DNA from: Smaragdicoccus niigatensis DSM 44881 = NBRC 103563
Lineage (GTDB): Bacteria > Actinomycetota > Actinomycetes > Mycobacteriales > Mycobacteriaceae
Reading direction: 5' to 3'
Length of the DNA stretch: 38,622 bases
Assembly (NCBI RefSeq): GCF_000380645.1
Contig: NZ_AQXZ01000004.1
Location: 1-38,622 of the forward strand
The notes beneath the pieces are model-generated. The model ran no database searches. It saw nothing but the letters and a program-made list of their open reading frames with translations, and was not told the origin of the DNA. Each line of letters begins with the position of its first letter. Position 1 is the first letter of the stretch. The position numbers were made by a program, and so were the translations under genes. Shown here one piece after another: positions 15,927-24,011 of the stretch.

Positions 15927-17168
15927 ATGACCACTGCAACGCCCGCTGACATCGACCTCGCGAAAGTCGACCTGACCGACCTGTCCAACTTCCACGACGG
16001 CCCGCCGCACGAGCTGTTCGAGCGGATGCGTGCCCAGGCCGGCCCGCACTGGAACGCCTTGACAGACAGCGCCGAGCCCGGCTTCTGGAACTTCACCAAA
16101 GCCGCCGACATCCAGGCGATCAGCCGCGACGCGGTGACCTTCTCGTCGGCGACCGGCGGCGTGTTCACGACGCTGCAAGGGCCGGCTCCGATCGAGGTGA
16201 TGCGCGAAATCATCCTGGTCATGGACGCGCCTCGGCACACCAACCAGCGCAACATCGTCCAGGCAGTGTTCACGCCGAAGCTGATCCGCCAGAAGGAAGC
16301 CCAGATTCGGGAGACCGTGAACCGGCTCATCGACAACGTCATCGAGCGCGGGGAGTGCGACTTCGTCGACGAGATCGCGGTCGAGCTTCCACTCATCGTC
16401 ATCGCGGACATGCTCGGCGTGCCAGTCGAGGACCGCCGCCAGCTGTTCGAGTGGACGAACCGTCTGTCGCTGGCAGCGGCAACCGCGAACCCCGAGCTCG
16501 GACTCGGTGCGCTCATGGAAATCGGCGGCTACCTGGGCGGGATCACCGCAGCGCGCAAGGAGAACCCGGGCGACGACCTCGTTTCACGGCTCGTGCACGC
16601 CGAGGTTGACGGCCAGAAGCTCTCGGACACCGAGGTTTCGCTGTTCTTCGGCCTGCTGATGTTCGCGGGCAACGACACCACCCGCAACACCGCGTCGGGA
16701 GGCATGCGGGCGCTCATCGAGAACCCAGCCGAGCGCGAGAAGCTCATCAACGGTGAAGCGACATTCGTCAATGCGGTCGAGGAGATGCTGCGCTGGGTCA
16801 CTCCGGTCCAGCACTTCGCGCGTGTCGTCACGCAGGACACCACCGTCGGTGGCCACGAGCTGAAGAAGGGTGAGCGTGTCGTGATGTGGTACCCCGCCGG
16901 CTCGCGGGACCCGGAGCTCAACGCCGACCCGACTCGCTTCGACGTCTCCCGGGAAAAGGCCGCTCACCTGGCCTTCGGCGGCGGCGGCGCGCACTTCTGC
17001 CTCGGTAACCAGCTCGCCAAGCTCGAGCTCAAGGTCCTGTTCGAAGAGCTGATCCGCCGCCTTCCGGACATGCAGATCGCCGGCCCGATCACCCGCCTCC
17101 AGTCGGGCTTCTCGAACGAACTGACGTCCATGCCGGTCACCTTCACCCCGGGCAAGCGGGAGTTGTGA
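15927..17168 (+). CDS. Cytochrome P450
   Basis: 413 aa from the chosen start. The I-helix FAGNDTTRNT, an ExxR in EEMLRW, and the haem loop FGGGGAHFCLGNQLA with ligand Cys358 are all present, so it should be active. The sequence resembles actinobacterial CYPs of sterol, terpenoid or fatty-acid oxidation (CYP124/125/142-like I-helix), but the family cannot be assigned by eye. GAAGGAG stands 9 bases before ATG 15927. An in-frame ATG at 15867 overlapping the reductase stop would add 20 residues (MSTCPYAFAPAQP...) and cannot be excluded. Its electrons most likely come from the adjacent PDR-type reductase. Confidence 0.93.
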   Translation: MTTATPADIDLAKVDLTDLSNFHDGPPHELFERMRAQAGPHWNALTDSAEPGFWNFTKAADIQAISRDAVTFSSATGGVFTTLQGPAPIEVMREIILVMDAPRHTNQRNIVQAVFTPKLIRQKEAQIRETVNRLIDNVIERGECDFVDEIAVELPLIVIADMLGVPVEDRRQLFEWTNRLSLAAATANPELGLGALMEIGGYLGGITAARKENPGDDLVSRLVHAEVDGQKLSDTEVSLFFGLLMFAGNDTTRNTASGGMRALIENPAEREKLINGEATFVNAVEEMLRWVTPVQHFARVVTQDTTVGGHELKKGERVVMWYPAGSRDPELNADPTRFDVSREKAAHLAFGGGGAHFCLGNQLAKLELKVLFEELIRRLPDMQIAGPITRLQSGFSNELTSMPVTFTPGKREL

Positions 17169-17171
17169 GCC

Positions 17172-18710
17172 ATGTATCCAGGGACCTTCTCCATCACCAC
17201 CCCCGACAAACCGGCGGTCATCATGGCCGGGTCCGGGCGAGTGGTGACCTACCGCGAACTCGATGATGCCTCCCGCCAACTCGCGGTCGCACTGCATGAC
17301 CTCGGGCTTCGCAAGGGTGATGTCGTTGCCATGCTCAGCGACAACGCCGCAGAGTGTTTCACCATCTACTGGGCCGCGCTTCGGTCCGGTCTGTACCTCA
17401 CGGCGATCAACTTCCACCTGACGGCCGACGAAGCCGCGTACATCGCACAAGACAGCGGTGCGAAGGTGCTCATCGGTTCCGCACACCTGGGTGACCTCGC
17501 CGAAGAGGTGCGAAGACTGACGCCGAGCATCGGCAGCGCCTACAGCTTCGGCGGAGCGCTCGAGGGATACGCATCGTTTGAGGACCTCCTCGCCAGCTCG
17601 GGTGATCGCGAATTGGCTGAGCAGCCCCGCGGGAGCGACATGCTCTATTCGTCCGGCACCACCGGGCGTCCGAAGGGAGTGAAGCCACCGCTTCTCCCAA
17701 TCGCGGTCGACCAGCCCGGCGACCCGCTGACCGGGCTGGTCGGAAAAGCGTTCGGCATCAACGCATCCGACGTCTACTTGTCGCCGGCGCCGATCTATCA
17801 CGCCGCGCCGCTGCGCTGGTGTGGGTTCGTCCACGCCTATGGCGGAACGGTCGTCGTGCTCGAACGATTCAAGGCGGTCGAGATGCTGGCCGCGATCGAG
17901 AAATTCCAGGTCACAGTCACGCAGGTCGTGCCGACGATGTTCGTTCGGATGCTGCAACTCGAAGATCGACGTTTCAGCTATGACGTCTCGAGCCTGCGAA
18001 TGGCGATTCATGCCGCGGCTCCCTGCCCGCCCGATGTCAAGGAGATGATGATCGATTGGTGGGGTCCGATCCTCGTGGAGTACTACTCGTCGACGGAGGG
18101 CAACGGACTTACGGTCATCACCTCGACGGAGTGGCTCACCAAGCGCGGTTCGGTCGGCCGAAGCATGCTCGGGCCCGTTCACATCTGTGCTGAGTCCGGG
18201 GACGAACTCGCCTCGGGGGAGCCCGGCCTCGTGTACTTCGAACGCGAGACCAGGCCGTTCAGCTATCACAACGACCCGGAGAAGACCGCGCAGACCGAGC
18301 ACCCGGACCATCCGAACTGGACCACGGTCGGGGACATCGGCTACGTCGACGGTGACGGTTATCTGTTTCTCACCGATCGCCAGTCGTTCATGATCATCTC
18401 CGGTGGCGTGAACATCTATCCGCGCGAAGTGGAGGATGCGCTGACGCTGCATCCGGCGGTGTTCGACGTGGCCGTGATCGGTGTGCCGGACCCGGCATTG
18501 GGCCAGGAGGTCAAGGCGGTCGTCCAGCTTCGCGACGGCGTCTCGGGGTCCGCGGCGCTCGCTTATCAGCTTATCGAGCATGCGAAGTCGCAGGTTGCGG
18601 CCTTCAAAGCGCCGAAGACCGTGGACTTTGTCTCGCAGCTTCCGCGCTCGGAGACGGGCAAGCTGGTCAAGCGACTGCTGGTCGCGCAGTACGCCGCGGC
18701 CGGGTTGTAA
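17172..18710 (+). CDS. Acyl-CoA synthetase (AMP-forming, FadD-like)
   Basis: 512 aa ANL-family enzyme that activates a carboxylic acid to its acyl-CoA via an acyl-adenylate. Motifs: the phosphate loop YSSGTTGRPKGVK (about 158-170), YYSSTEGNG (A5), GDIGYVDGDGYLFLTDR (A7/A8 hinge), SGGVNIYPREVE and the C-terminal PRSETGKLVKR with the catalytic Lys. Nothing is missing. It starts three bases after the P450 stop with GGGAG upstream and closes the operon: P450 and aldehyde dehydrogenase would produce an acid, this enzyme its CoA thioester, and WS/DGAT could consume it. Confidence 0.92.
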   Translation: MYPGTFSITTPDKPAVIMAGSGRVVTYRELDDASRQLAVALHDLGLRKGDVVAMLSDNAAECFTIYWAALRSGLYLTAINFHLTADEAAYIAQDSGAKVLIGSAHLGDLAEEVRRLTPSIGSAYSFGGALEGYASFEDLLASSGDRELAEQPRGSDMLYSSGTTGRPKGVKPPLLPIAVDQPGDPLTGLVGKAFGINASDVYLSPAPIYHAAPLRWCGFVHAYGGTVVVLERFKAVEMLAAIEKFQVTVTQVVPTMFVRMLQLEDRRFSYDVSSLRMAIHAAAPCPPDVKEMMIDWWGPILVEYYSSTEGNGLTVITSTEWLTKRGSVGRSMLGPVHICAESGDELASGEPGLVYFERETRPFSYHNDPEKTAQTEHPDHPNWTTVGDIGYVDGDGYLFLTDRQSFMIISGGVNIYPREVEDALTLHPAVFDVAVIGVPDPALGQEVKAVVQLRDGVSGSAALAYQLIEHAKSQVAAFKAPKTVDFVSQLPRSETGKLVKRLLVAQYAAAGL

Positions 18711-18749
18711 TCTGCGTTATATCCGGGGTTCCAGGTTGGGGGTGGAGAG

Positions 18750-19307
18750 ATGCGCCTGTTGGTCACACGCGACGACTATTTCGCGGCCGCGACGAATCTG
18801 CTCGCGACACAGGGCGCCGGCGCGCTCAAGATTGCGCCGCTGTGCAAGGCGATCAAGGTGACAACGGGATCGTTCTACGGTTACTTCGGCAGCTTCGACG
18901 GGTTCGTCGATGACTTCCTCGTCCACTGGGAGCAGACGCAGACCGAGCGCTTGGTGCAGTTGTCGCGTGAAGTGCCCGACCCGTATGACCGGGTGCATCT
19001 GCTCAAAGACCTCGCGGCCCGTCTGCCGCACGAGGCAGAAGCCGCAATTCGGGGTTGGGCCCACACGAATCCGGCGGTGGCGGTGGTGCAGAAGCGTGTC
19101 GACGAGAAGCGCCAGGCCGCGATGGTCGAGGTCTTCGAACCCATCGTCGGGAAGGAAGAAGCGGACAAGCTGTCCGTGCTCGGCATGACACTGCTTGTCG
19201 GGCTGCAGCAGTGGCGCTCACCCGTGAGCGCCGAAGACTACAACCTCCTCTTCACCGAACTCGAGGAAATGGTCTTCCGCCGCGTCCCGGACCGCGCGGT
19301 GCACTGA
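18750..19307 (+). CDS. TetR-family transcriptional regulator
   Basis: 185 aa. The HTH spans about 5-50: YFAAATNLLATQGAGALKIA followed by LCKAIKVTTGSFYGYFGSFD, with the FYGYF variant of the usual FYxHF. The helical C-terminal domain has no cofactor motif. GGTGGAGAG precedes ATG 18750. It lies 39 bases after the acyl-CoA synthetase and in the same direction, so it is probably the last gene of that operon and a candidate regulator of the ATGTAA/TTACAT sites at 12016-12094. It converges with the next TetR, with 6 bases between stops. Confidence 0.88.
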   Translation: MRLLVTRDDYFAAATNLLATQGAGALKIAPLCKAIKVTTGSFYGYFGSFDGFVDDFLVHWEQTQTERLVQLSREVPDPYDRVHLLKDLAARLPHEAEAAIRGWAHTNPAVAVVQKRVDEKRQAAMVEVFEPIVGKEEADKLSVLGMTLLVGLQQWRSPVSAEDYNLLFTELEEMVFRRVPDRAVH

Positions 19308-19313
19308 TACCTG

Positions 19314-19937
19314 TCAAGACTTGGTGACGCCCTCGAAGATCAGATCGACGGCGGACTTGACGGTTCGGTCGCGGATGCTCTGTTCGACGTGCGGGTTCAG
19401 GCTCAACAGTCCGGCACCGATGATCATGGCGACGAGGGCGCGGGCCGTTCCAAGACTGTCGAGGCTCGGCTCGAGATAGCCGAATTCCTTGCCGTGGTCG
19501 ATGTAGGTGCTGGTGAGCGTGACCGCGAGCTCGCTCAGTGAAAAGAAGCGAGCTTCGATATCTGGGCCCGCGCTGAGGCTCTGTACGAACATCAGACGGG
19601 TGACGCGGGAATCGGCGAGGGTTTCCTGCAGCGAGGCGGCGATGCGTTCGACCTGCTTGCGGTATTCGTCGAGGGTGTGCGCCGCCTCGGGGGCGTTCTC
19701 GTTGGAGACGGACGCGAGCATTCGCGCGATCGTCGTCTCGATGACCTGCTCGAGAATTTCCTGCTTCGACTCGAACTGCCGATAGAAGGTCGAGTTCCCG
19801 ATCCCGACCCGAGCGGCGATGTCGGCGATCCCGGTCTCGTGATAACCACGCTCAGCGAAGATGTCGAACGCGGCGTCAATGATCTCCTGTCGCAACGCCT
19901 GCTTGCGTCGCTCAGCGTACGAAGCGGGTTGTGACAT
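19314..19937 (-). CDS. TetR-family transcriptional regulator (paralogue of 20767-21384)
   Basis: 207 aa. The HTH region starts YAERRKQALRQEIIDAAFDI and continues with GIADIAARVGIGNSTFYRQF. The recognition-helix region is nearly identical, also at DNA level, to that of the TetR at 20767, so both probably read the same operator. The C-terminal ligand domains are more diverged. The ATG (19937) has a -10 box TAGGCT (19950-19945) 7 bases upstream and no Shine-Dalgarno sequence, so the mRNA is likely leaderless. The gene follows the 219-aa unknown gene on the same strand, separated by a strong hairpin. Confidence 0.92.
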   Translation of the reverse strand: MSQPASYAERRKQALRQEIIDAAFDIFAERGYHETGIADIAARVGIGNSTFYRQFESKQEILEQVIETTIARMLASVSNENAPEAAHTLDEYRKQVERIAASLQETLADSRVTRLMFVQSLSAGPDIEARFFSLSELAVTLTSTYIDHGKEFGYLEPSLDSLGTARALVAMIIGAGLLSLNPHVEQSIRDRTVKSAVDLIFEGVTKS

Positions 19938-19944
19938 AGCGGTA

Positions 19945-19950
19945 AGCCTA
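19945..19950 (-). promoter_or_regulatory. Leaderless -10 box for the TetR gene at 19314-19937
   Basis: TAGGCT on the minus strand lies 7 bases before the ATG at 19937. The same hexamer precedes the TetR at 3689. A separate promoter here fits the terminator-like hairpin just upstream. Confidence 0.45.
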
Positions 19951-19962
19951 GTTCGGAACAGT

Positions 19963-20002
19963 GCAAGGCCCGGCTTCGTCGCGTGGACGAGCCGGGCCTT
20001 GC
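19963..20002 (-). terminator. Hairpin terminator after the 219-aa gene
   Basis: GCAAGGCCCGGCT (19963-19975) pairs with AGCCGGGCCTTGC (19990-20002), and the stem continues inward as TCGTC/GACGA with one bulged T. No T-tract follows, as is common in actinobacteria. It lies between the stop at 20016 and the TetR promoter. Confidence 0.7.
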
Positions 20003-20015
20003 GGTGTGAATTTGA

Positions 20016-20675
20016 TCAGACGTCGAGCTTGCTGGCCCACCAGGCGATCTGCTTGTATCCGCTTTCCTGGTGCCAGATCTTGGCTCCGATGTAGGTGCCG
20101 GGCACGATCTGAACGGCTTCATCGCGGATCTGGTTGACCGGCCACGGGTTGCCGAGGCTCGCGTCTTCGTAGTCGAGGACGAGGATCCGGGTACCCGGTG
20201 CGACGACGCTGTCCTCGAAGCGGTTCAGCATGTCAAAGCCCTCGCAGGTGTTGCCAGCGGCCTTGCGCGTGCGGTACCGCGCGAGGATCGGAAGCGCGAC
20301 CTCGGCGAGACGGGTCATCGTGTTGGTACCGCGCATCGCCGCCTGGTCGAACTTCTTGCCGAGCCACGGGACACCGAAGGTGCTGACGAAGGCCTTGGCG
20401 ATCGTGTAGATGATCTCGCCGCCGCGGTTGATGCCCTCCGGCTTGGCGCGGAAGCCGATCAGCATGCCGTAGGTCTGTCCGTCGACGTCGGCGGGGGTGC
20501 CGAGGGAGAACAGTTGCATGAGCTCGTCGTCTGCGGCCTGGCCGGGAAGCTGCTGGCCGAGGTCTTCCATCCAGGTCCAAGCGGCGTCCTGGGCGGCCTT
20601 CGGGTCGGTCTTGGCCAGCGCCTGCAGTGCGTCAAGGCGGTCGGCGACGGTCGAGGTGGCGAATGATGCGGTCAT
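20016..20675 (-). CDS. Conserved-looking protein of unknown function
   Basis: 219 aa, soluble, no signal peptide or membrane segment. I do not recognise the family. The N-terminal third is helical. The C-terminal part has beta-rich segments with Gly/Trp (GTRILVLDYEDASLGNPWPV, IVPGTYIGAKIWHQES, QIAWWAS), which could form a small barrel binding a hydrophobic ligand, but this is only a guess. AAAGGAGCTACCTCC before ATG 20675 gives a strong ribosome site. It lies between two paralogous TetR genes and shares a divergent operator region with the one at 20767, so it is probably their regulated target. Confidence 0.75.
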   Translation of the reverse strand: MTASFATSTVADRLDALQALAKTDPKAAQDAAWTWMEDLGQQLPGQAADDELMQLFSLGTPADVDGQTYGMLIGFRAKPEGINRGGEIIYTIAKAFVSTFGVPWLGKKFDQAAMRGTNTMTRLAEVALPILARYRTRKAAGNTCEGFDMLNRFEDSVVAPGTRILVLDYEDASLGNPWPVNQIRDEAVQIVPGTYIGAKIWHQESGYKQIAWWASKLDV

Positions 20676-20708
20676 GGAGGTAGCTCCTTTGCTACGAGGC
20701 TGAGTGCC

Positions 20709-20766
20709 TGACGTCCATTAGGGAATCATCATTCCGTTATGGAGTCAATAGACCTAATATGGGCAT
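20709..20766. promoter_or_regulatory. Extended operator dyad and leaderless promoter
   Basis: An imperfect dyad of about 39 bases runs from TGAC (20709-20712) to GTCA (20744-20747), with the core GGAAT (20722-20726) / ATTCC (20731-20735) and matching CCAT/ATGG words between. Downstream, TAATAT (20755-20760) is 6 bases before the GTG at 20767, fitting leaderless transcription of the TetR. The operator covers the likely -35 region and lies between the TetR and the 219-aa gene. Confidence 0.6.
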
Positions 20767-21384
20767 GTGGGTCCTAGTTATTCCGAAAGGCGCAGGCAGG
20801 CGCTCCGGGAGGAGATCGTCGACGCGGCGTTCGACATCTTCGCCGAGCGCGGATTCGCGCAGGCGGGCGTGGCGGACATCGCCGAACGCGTGGGGATCGG
20901 GAACTCGACCTTCTATCGGCAGTTCGAGTCGAAGCAGGAAATCCTCGAGCAGGTCATCGACAACACGATCGCGCGACTACGTGCGAGCTTGACGGCGGAG
21001 AACGCGCCCGGTGCGGCCCGGACGCTCGAGGAATACCGCGCACAGGTCGCGCGCATCTCCCTTGCGATCGGAGATGTCACGCGCGACCGGCGGGTCGTCC
21101 GGCTGCTGCTCATTCAGAGTCTGAGCCCCGGGGCGGAGGTCGGGAACCAGATCTTCGGGATGGTCGAGTCGTTTGTCGAATTCGCCTCGCGATACATCGA
21201 ATACGGCAAGGCCGCCGGCTATCTCCACGCCGACCTCGACAGCGTTGCCACCGCCCGTGCGGTCGTGGGCCTGACCATCGGCACGTCGTATCTCGGACTG
21301 AGTCCCACGTCCGATCGTGAGGTGATTCGATCGACGGCTGCGGCAGCGGTCGATCTCATCTTCCGGGGCGTTGCCGCTGCGTAG
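20767..21384 (+). CDS. TetR-family transcriptional regulator (paralogue of 19314-19937)
   Basis: 205 aa starting at GTG 20767, a start supported by the -10 box TAATAT 6 bases upstream. The HTH (about 5-55) contains SERRRQALREEIVDAAFDIF and GVADIAERVGIGNSTFYRQF. It shares a nearly identical block of 24 codons with the TetR at 19314-19937, including the recognition helix and FESKQEILEQVI. It is divergent from the 219-aa gene and the intervening dyad is its probable site. It converges with the monooxygenase gene, with 44 unremarkable bases between stops. Confidence 0.92.
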   Translation: MGPSYSERRRQALREEIVDAAFDIFAERGFAQAGVADIAERVGIGNSTFYRQFESKQEILEQVIDNTIARLRASLTAENAPGAARTLEEYRAQVARISLAIGDVTRDRRVVRLLLIQSLSPGAEVGNQIFGMVESFVEFASRYIEYGKAAGYLHADLDSVATARAVVGLTIGTSYLGLSPTSDREVIRSTAAAAVDLIFRGVAAA

Positions 21385-21428
21385 AGCGGGTTCAGTTGCC
21401 GGCGACGCGGCGCTCCTGTTGAGCTTCC

Positions 21429-22883
21429 TTAACGAGTGAAGTGGTAGTGCCGGTCGTCCGGAGTGCTGAGCATCTTCGCCATGGTCTTGCGATCCCAGGG
21501 CCACAGGTCGATGGTTCCGTCCTCGTTCTGGTACCAGGAGTTGCAGCCGCCGGTGTTCCAGATGGTCGGTCCGATGGCTTCGCGTACCTCGTCGTTGAAC
21601 TCGTCGGCCGCCTCCTGCGTGGGCTCGATCGCGGTGAACTCGCCACGACGGAACCGCTTCATGATCTGGATGATGTAGCGGGACGTGAGCTCTGCGGTGA
21701 ACTGCAACGACACGGAGCCCGTCGGTGAGTTCGGGCCGAGGAGTGTGAAGAAGTTCGGGAAGCCGGGGATCGCCGTCATGCGGTAGCCGCGCGGCCCCTT
21801 CGCCCAGGCGTCGTCGATCGTCAGTCCATCGCGCCCGACGAGATTCATCGGTCGCATGTAGTTGTGCGCCTGGAATCCCGTTGCGAGGACGATGATGTCG
21901 AACTTTCGGTCGCGTCCATCCGCGGTGACGATCGAGTTCTCGGTGACCCGCTCGATGCCGGTGTCGACGAGTTCGACGTTTCGCTGCTGAACCGCTGTGT
22001 AGTAGGCGCCGGAAACGACCTGCCGCTTGCAGAAGGGCTCGTAGTCGGGGGTGAGTTTGCGCCGCAGCTGCCGGTTGCGTACTCGAAGAAGTTGCACGCG
22101 GGCTGCGTTTTGGGCGACAGTCCGCCGCCAGGTCTTCCTTGTGGTGATGTCGGCCAGAATTCCCGACCCTTCGAGGAGACCGCGGTACAGCAGCTTGTTC
22201 GCGAACGGCACGCGACCCAACACGCTGCCGACGATCTTGGGCTGCTGCACATCCATCGGTCCCCACAGGATCCACTGCGGCGTCCGCGTGAAATGGGTGA
22301 CCTGGGCCGCGCCGGATTGCAACGCGCTGACTACCTGCACACCGGTCGAGCCGGTGCCGATTACAGCGATCCGCTTGCCGTCGGTGACGAGATCGTCGTC
22401 CCAGCGGGCGGTATGGACGACCGGGCCGTCGAAGCTCTCGAGCCCGTCGATGTCCGGGATGGCCGGGTGGTGCAGCACGCCCGTCGCCGAAATCAGGAAG
22501 TCGGTGCGGTACTTCTGACTGGTCGCAGTCTCGACGTCCCAGCCGCCATCGGAGTAGACCGCCGAGACGACCTCCGCGTTCGTCTCGACGTGCGGCATCA
22601 GGCCGAAGTCTTCGGCAACGGCACGGTGGTAGCGCTGGATCTCCGGGCCGGTGGCGAAGAGACGAGACCAGTCCGGCTTCGGCGCGAACGAGTACTGGTA
22701 TAGGTGCGAGGGAACGTCGCAGGTCAACCCCGGGTAGTGGTTCCAGTGCCACACTCCGCCGACGTCATCGCCCTTCTCGAGGATGACAAAGTCGTTGATG
22801 CCGGCCTTGCGGAGCGAGACGCCCATCGCAATTCCGGCCATTCCGGCTCCGATGACGATTGCGTGCACGTGCTTCGTGGTCAT
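21429..22883 (-). CDS. Flavin-containing Baeyer-Villiger-type monooxygenase
   Basis: 484 aa. Two Rossmann motifs are present: FAD-binding IGAGMAG (11-17) and NADPH-binding VIGTGSTG (174-181). Between them is the type I Baeyer-Villiger fingerprint FxGxxxHxxxW as FDGPVVHTARW (151-161), followed by D rather than P. The ATGFQ motif of flavin monooxygenases is also present (VLATGFQAHN). The length is at the short end of the family. It should insert oxygen into a ketone to give an ester or lactone. The start ATG 22883 overlaps the patatin stop (ATGA); the longer in-frame reading to 23102 is rejected. Confidence 0.92.
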   Translation of the reverse strand: MTTKHVHAIVIGAGMAGIAMGVSLRKAGINDFVILEKGDDVGGVWHWNHYPGLTCDVPSHLYQYSFAPKPDWSRLFATGPEIQRYHRAVAEDFGLMPHVETNAEVVSAVYSDGGWDVETATSQKYRTDFLISATGVLHHPAIPDIDGLESFDGPVVHTARWDDDLVTDGKRIAVIGTGSTGVQVVSALQSGAAQVTHFTRTPQWILWGPMDVQQPKIVGSVLGRVPFANKLLYRGLLEGSGILADITTRKTWRRTVAQNAARVQLLRVRNRQLRRKLTPDYEPFCKRQVVSGAYYTAVQQRNVELVDTGIERVTENSIVTADGRDRKFDIIVLATGFQAHNYMRPMNLVGRDGLTIDDAWAKGPRGYRMTAIPGFPNFFTLLGPNSPTGSVSLQFTAELTSRYIIQIMKRFRRGEFTAIEPTQEAADEFNDEVREAIGPTIWNTGGCNSWYQNEDGTIDLWPWDRKTMAKMLSTPDDRHYHFTR

Positions 22884-23809
22884 GCGGTCACCCCTGACAT
22901 CGAGATCGACGTGACCCGCTCGGCCAGCGCCGACATCGAGTACTCGAAAACATCCGAACGTCGGCGGTGGTCCATGAAGTTTCCACCCATGACAGCGAGG
23001 TCTTCGGCAGTCACATCGACGACGACAACGCGCGTGCCCGTCTGCTCGACAACCGCGATCTCCTTGCGCAGAGTCGCCGTCATCCGGCGACGCAGCAGCC
23101 ACTCGGCCGCCCCGATGGGACCGGGAGCGCTACCGCTGGACAGCGAGGCCATCGAAACCACGACGATCACCTCGTCGAGGCCGGCATCGGCGACGAGGTC
23201 AAGCGAAGCGGTCGAGGCGACACCGCCGTCGACGTAGCTGCTGCCCCCGATTTCGACCGGGGGGAACCAGCCAGGAATTCCCCACGAGGCGCGAAGCGCT
23301 TCGCCGATGGACGCTGACGGACTCCCGGGCGCCCCGAAGGCGACCCGCTCACCCGTCCGATAGTTGACCGCCACCAAACGGGTGTTCTTGTGCGATACCC
23401 AACCCCCGCCGGGCGCAAAGGAATCCGCAAGGCGCTGAAGCCACGTGGGATCTCCGGCGCCGACCGGAGCCAGGCCGGAGAGTCCGACTAGTCCGCTGGC
23501 CCGCAGCGGCAGAAGAGCCGATCCGAGCTTCGGCCGGGGGAGCGGCGGCAGCATGCCGGGTGTTGCGGCCAGGTGGGCACGAAGGCGAGGGTCCTGCGCA
23601 GTTCCGCGCTGCATGGCGACCAGGTCGTCGACGCTGACCCCGCTGCCGATCATCGTGACCAGCTCAGCGCCGGCCGACGTACCTTGCAGGAGATCGGCAG
23701 TCCGCGGGTCCCAGTCCAGGTGGTTCGACAGCGCCTTGAGTGCGGCGATTGTCCAGGCGCCGCCGAGGGTGCCGCCGCAGCCGATGACGAGTCCACGTTT
23801 GAGGGACAT
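22880..23809 (-). CDS. Patatin-like phospholipase/esterase
   Basis: 309 aa. The oxyanion-hole glycines are GCGGTLGG (10-17), the nucleophile Ser45 lies in GTSAGA, and the dyad Asp194 in DGGV, so the Ser-Asp catalytic pair is complete. No signal peptide; the N-terminus enters the first strand directly, so it is probably cytosolic or membrane-peripheral. It is the first gene of an operon whose second gene is the Baeyer-Villiger monooxygenase. An esterase that opens the ester or lactone made by that enzyme is the natural pairing, but lipid hydrolysis is equally possible. The upstream reading to 24130 is an artefact. Confidence 0.9.
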   Translation of the reverse strand: MSLKRGLVIGCGGTLGGAWTIAALKALSNHLDWDPRTADLLQGTSAGAELVTMIGSGVSVDDLVAMQRGTAQDPRLRAHLAATPGMLPPLPRPKLGSALLPLRASGLVGLSGLAPVGAGDPTWLQRLADSFAPGGGWVSHKNTRLVAVNYRTGERVAFGAPGSPSASIGEALRASWGIPGWFPPVEIGGSSYVDGGVASTASLDLVADAGLDEVIVVVSMASLSSGSAPGPIGAAEWLLRRRMTATLRKEIAVVEQTGTRVVVVDVTAEDLAVMGGNFMDHRRRSDVFEYSMSALAERVTSISMSGVTA

Positions 23810-23891
23810 TGTTGAATTCCTTTCGTCGAGGCGGGCCTCGTTGCCTACCTCGCCCTTTCCGTAGTCGCCCCGAGCGACAACGGCGAGAATC

Positions 23892-23943
23892 AGAAACAAC
23901 CTGTTTCTCAATGGGTCGAAAATTAGAGTACAGTCTGTTTCTG
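23892..23943. promoter_or_regulatory. TetR operator candidates between patatin and TetR
   Basis: AGAAACA (23892-23898) and TGTTTCT (23902-23908) form a perfect 7-base inverted repeat with a 3-base spacer. A further TGTTTCTGG half-site occurs around 23935-23943. The region is AT-rich between divergent genes, the usual place for a TetR site controlling both directions. Confidence 0.6.
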
Positions 23944-24011
23944 GATTGTCAACGGTCGTTTCGACGACACTTAGACTGAAAACCGAGACGACGACCCGGC
24001 AGGAGGCTGCG

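Noticed and set aside
16584-18581. 665-codon open frame on the minus strand opposite the P450 and acyl-CoA synthetase genes
   Set aside because: It spans two well-supported genes in antisense and shows no motif; long antisense frames are expected in high-GC coding DNA.
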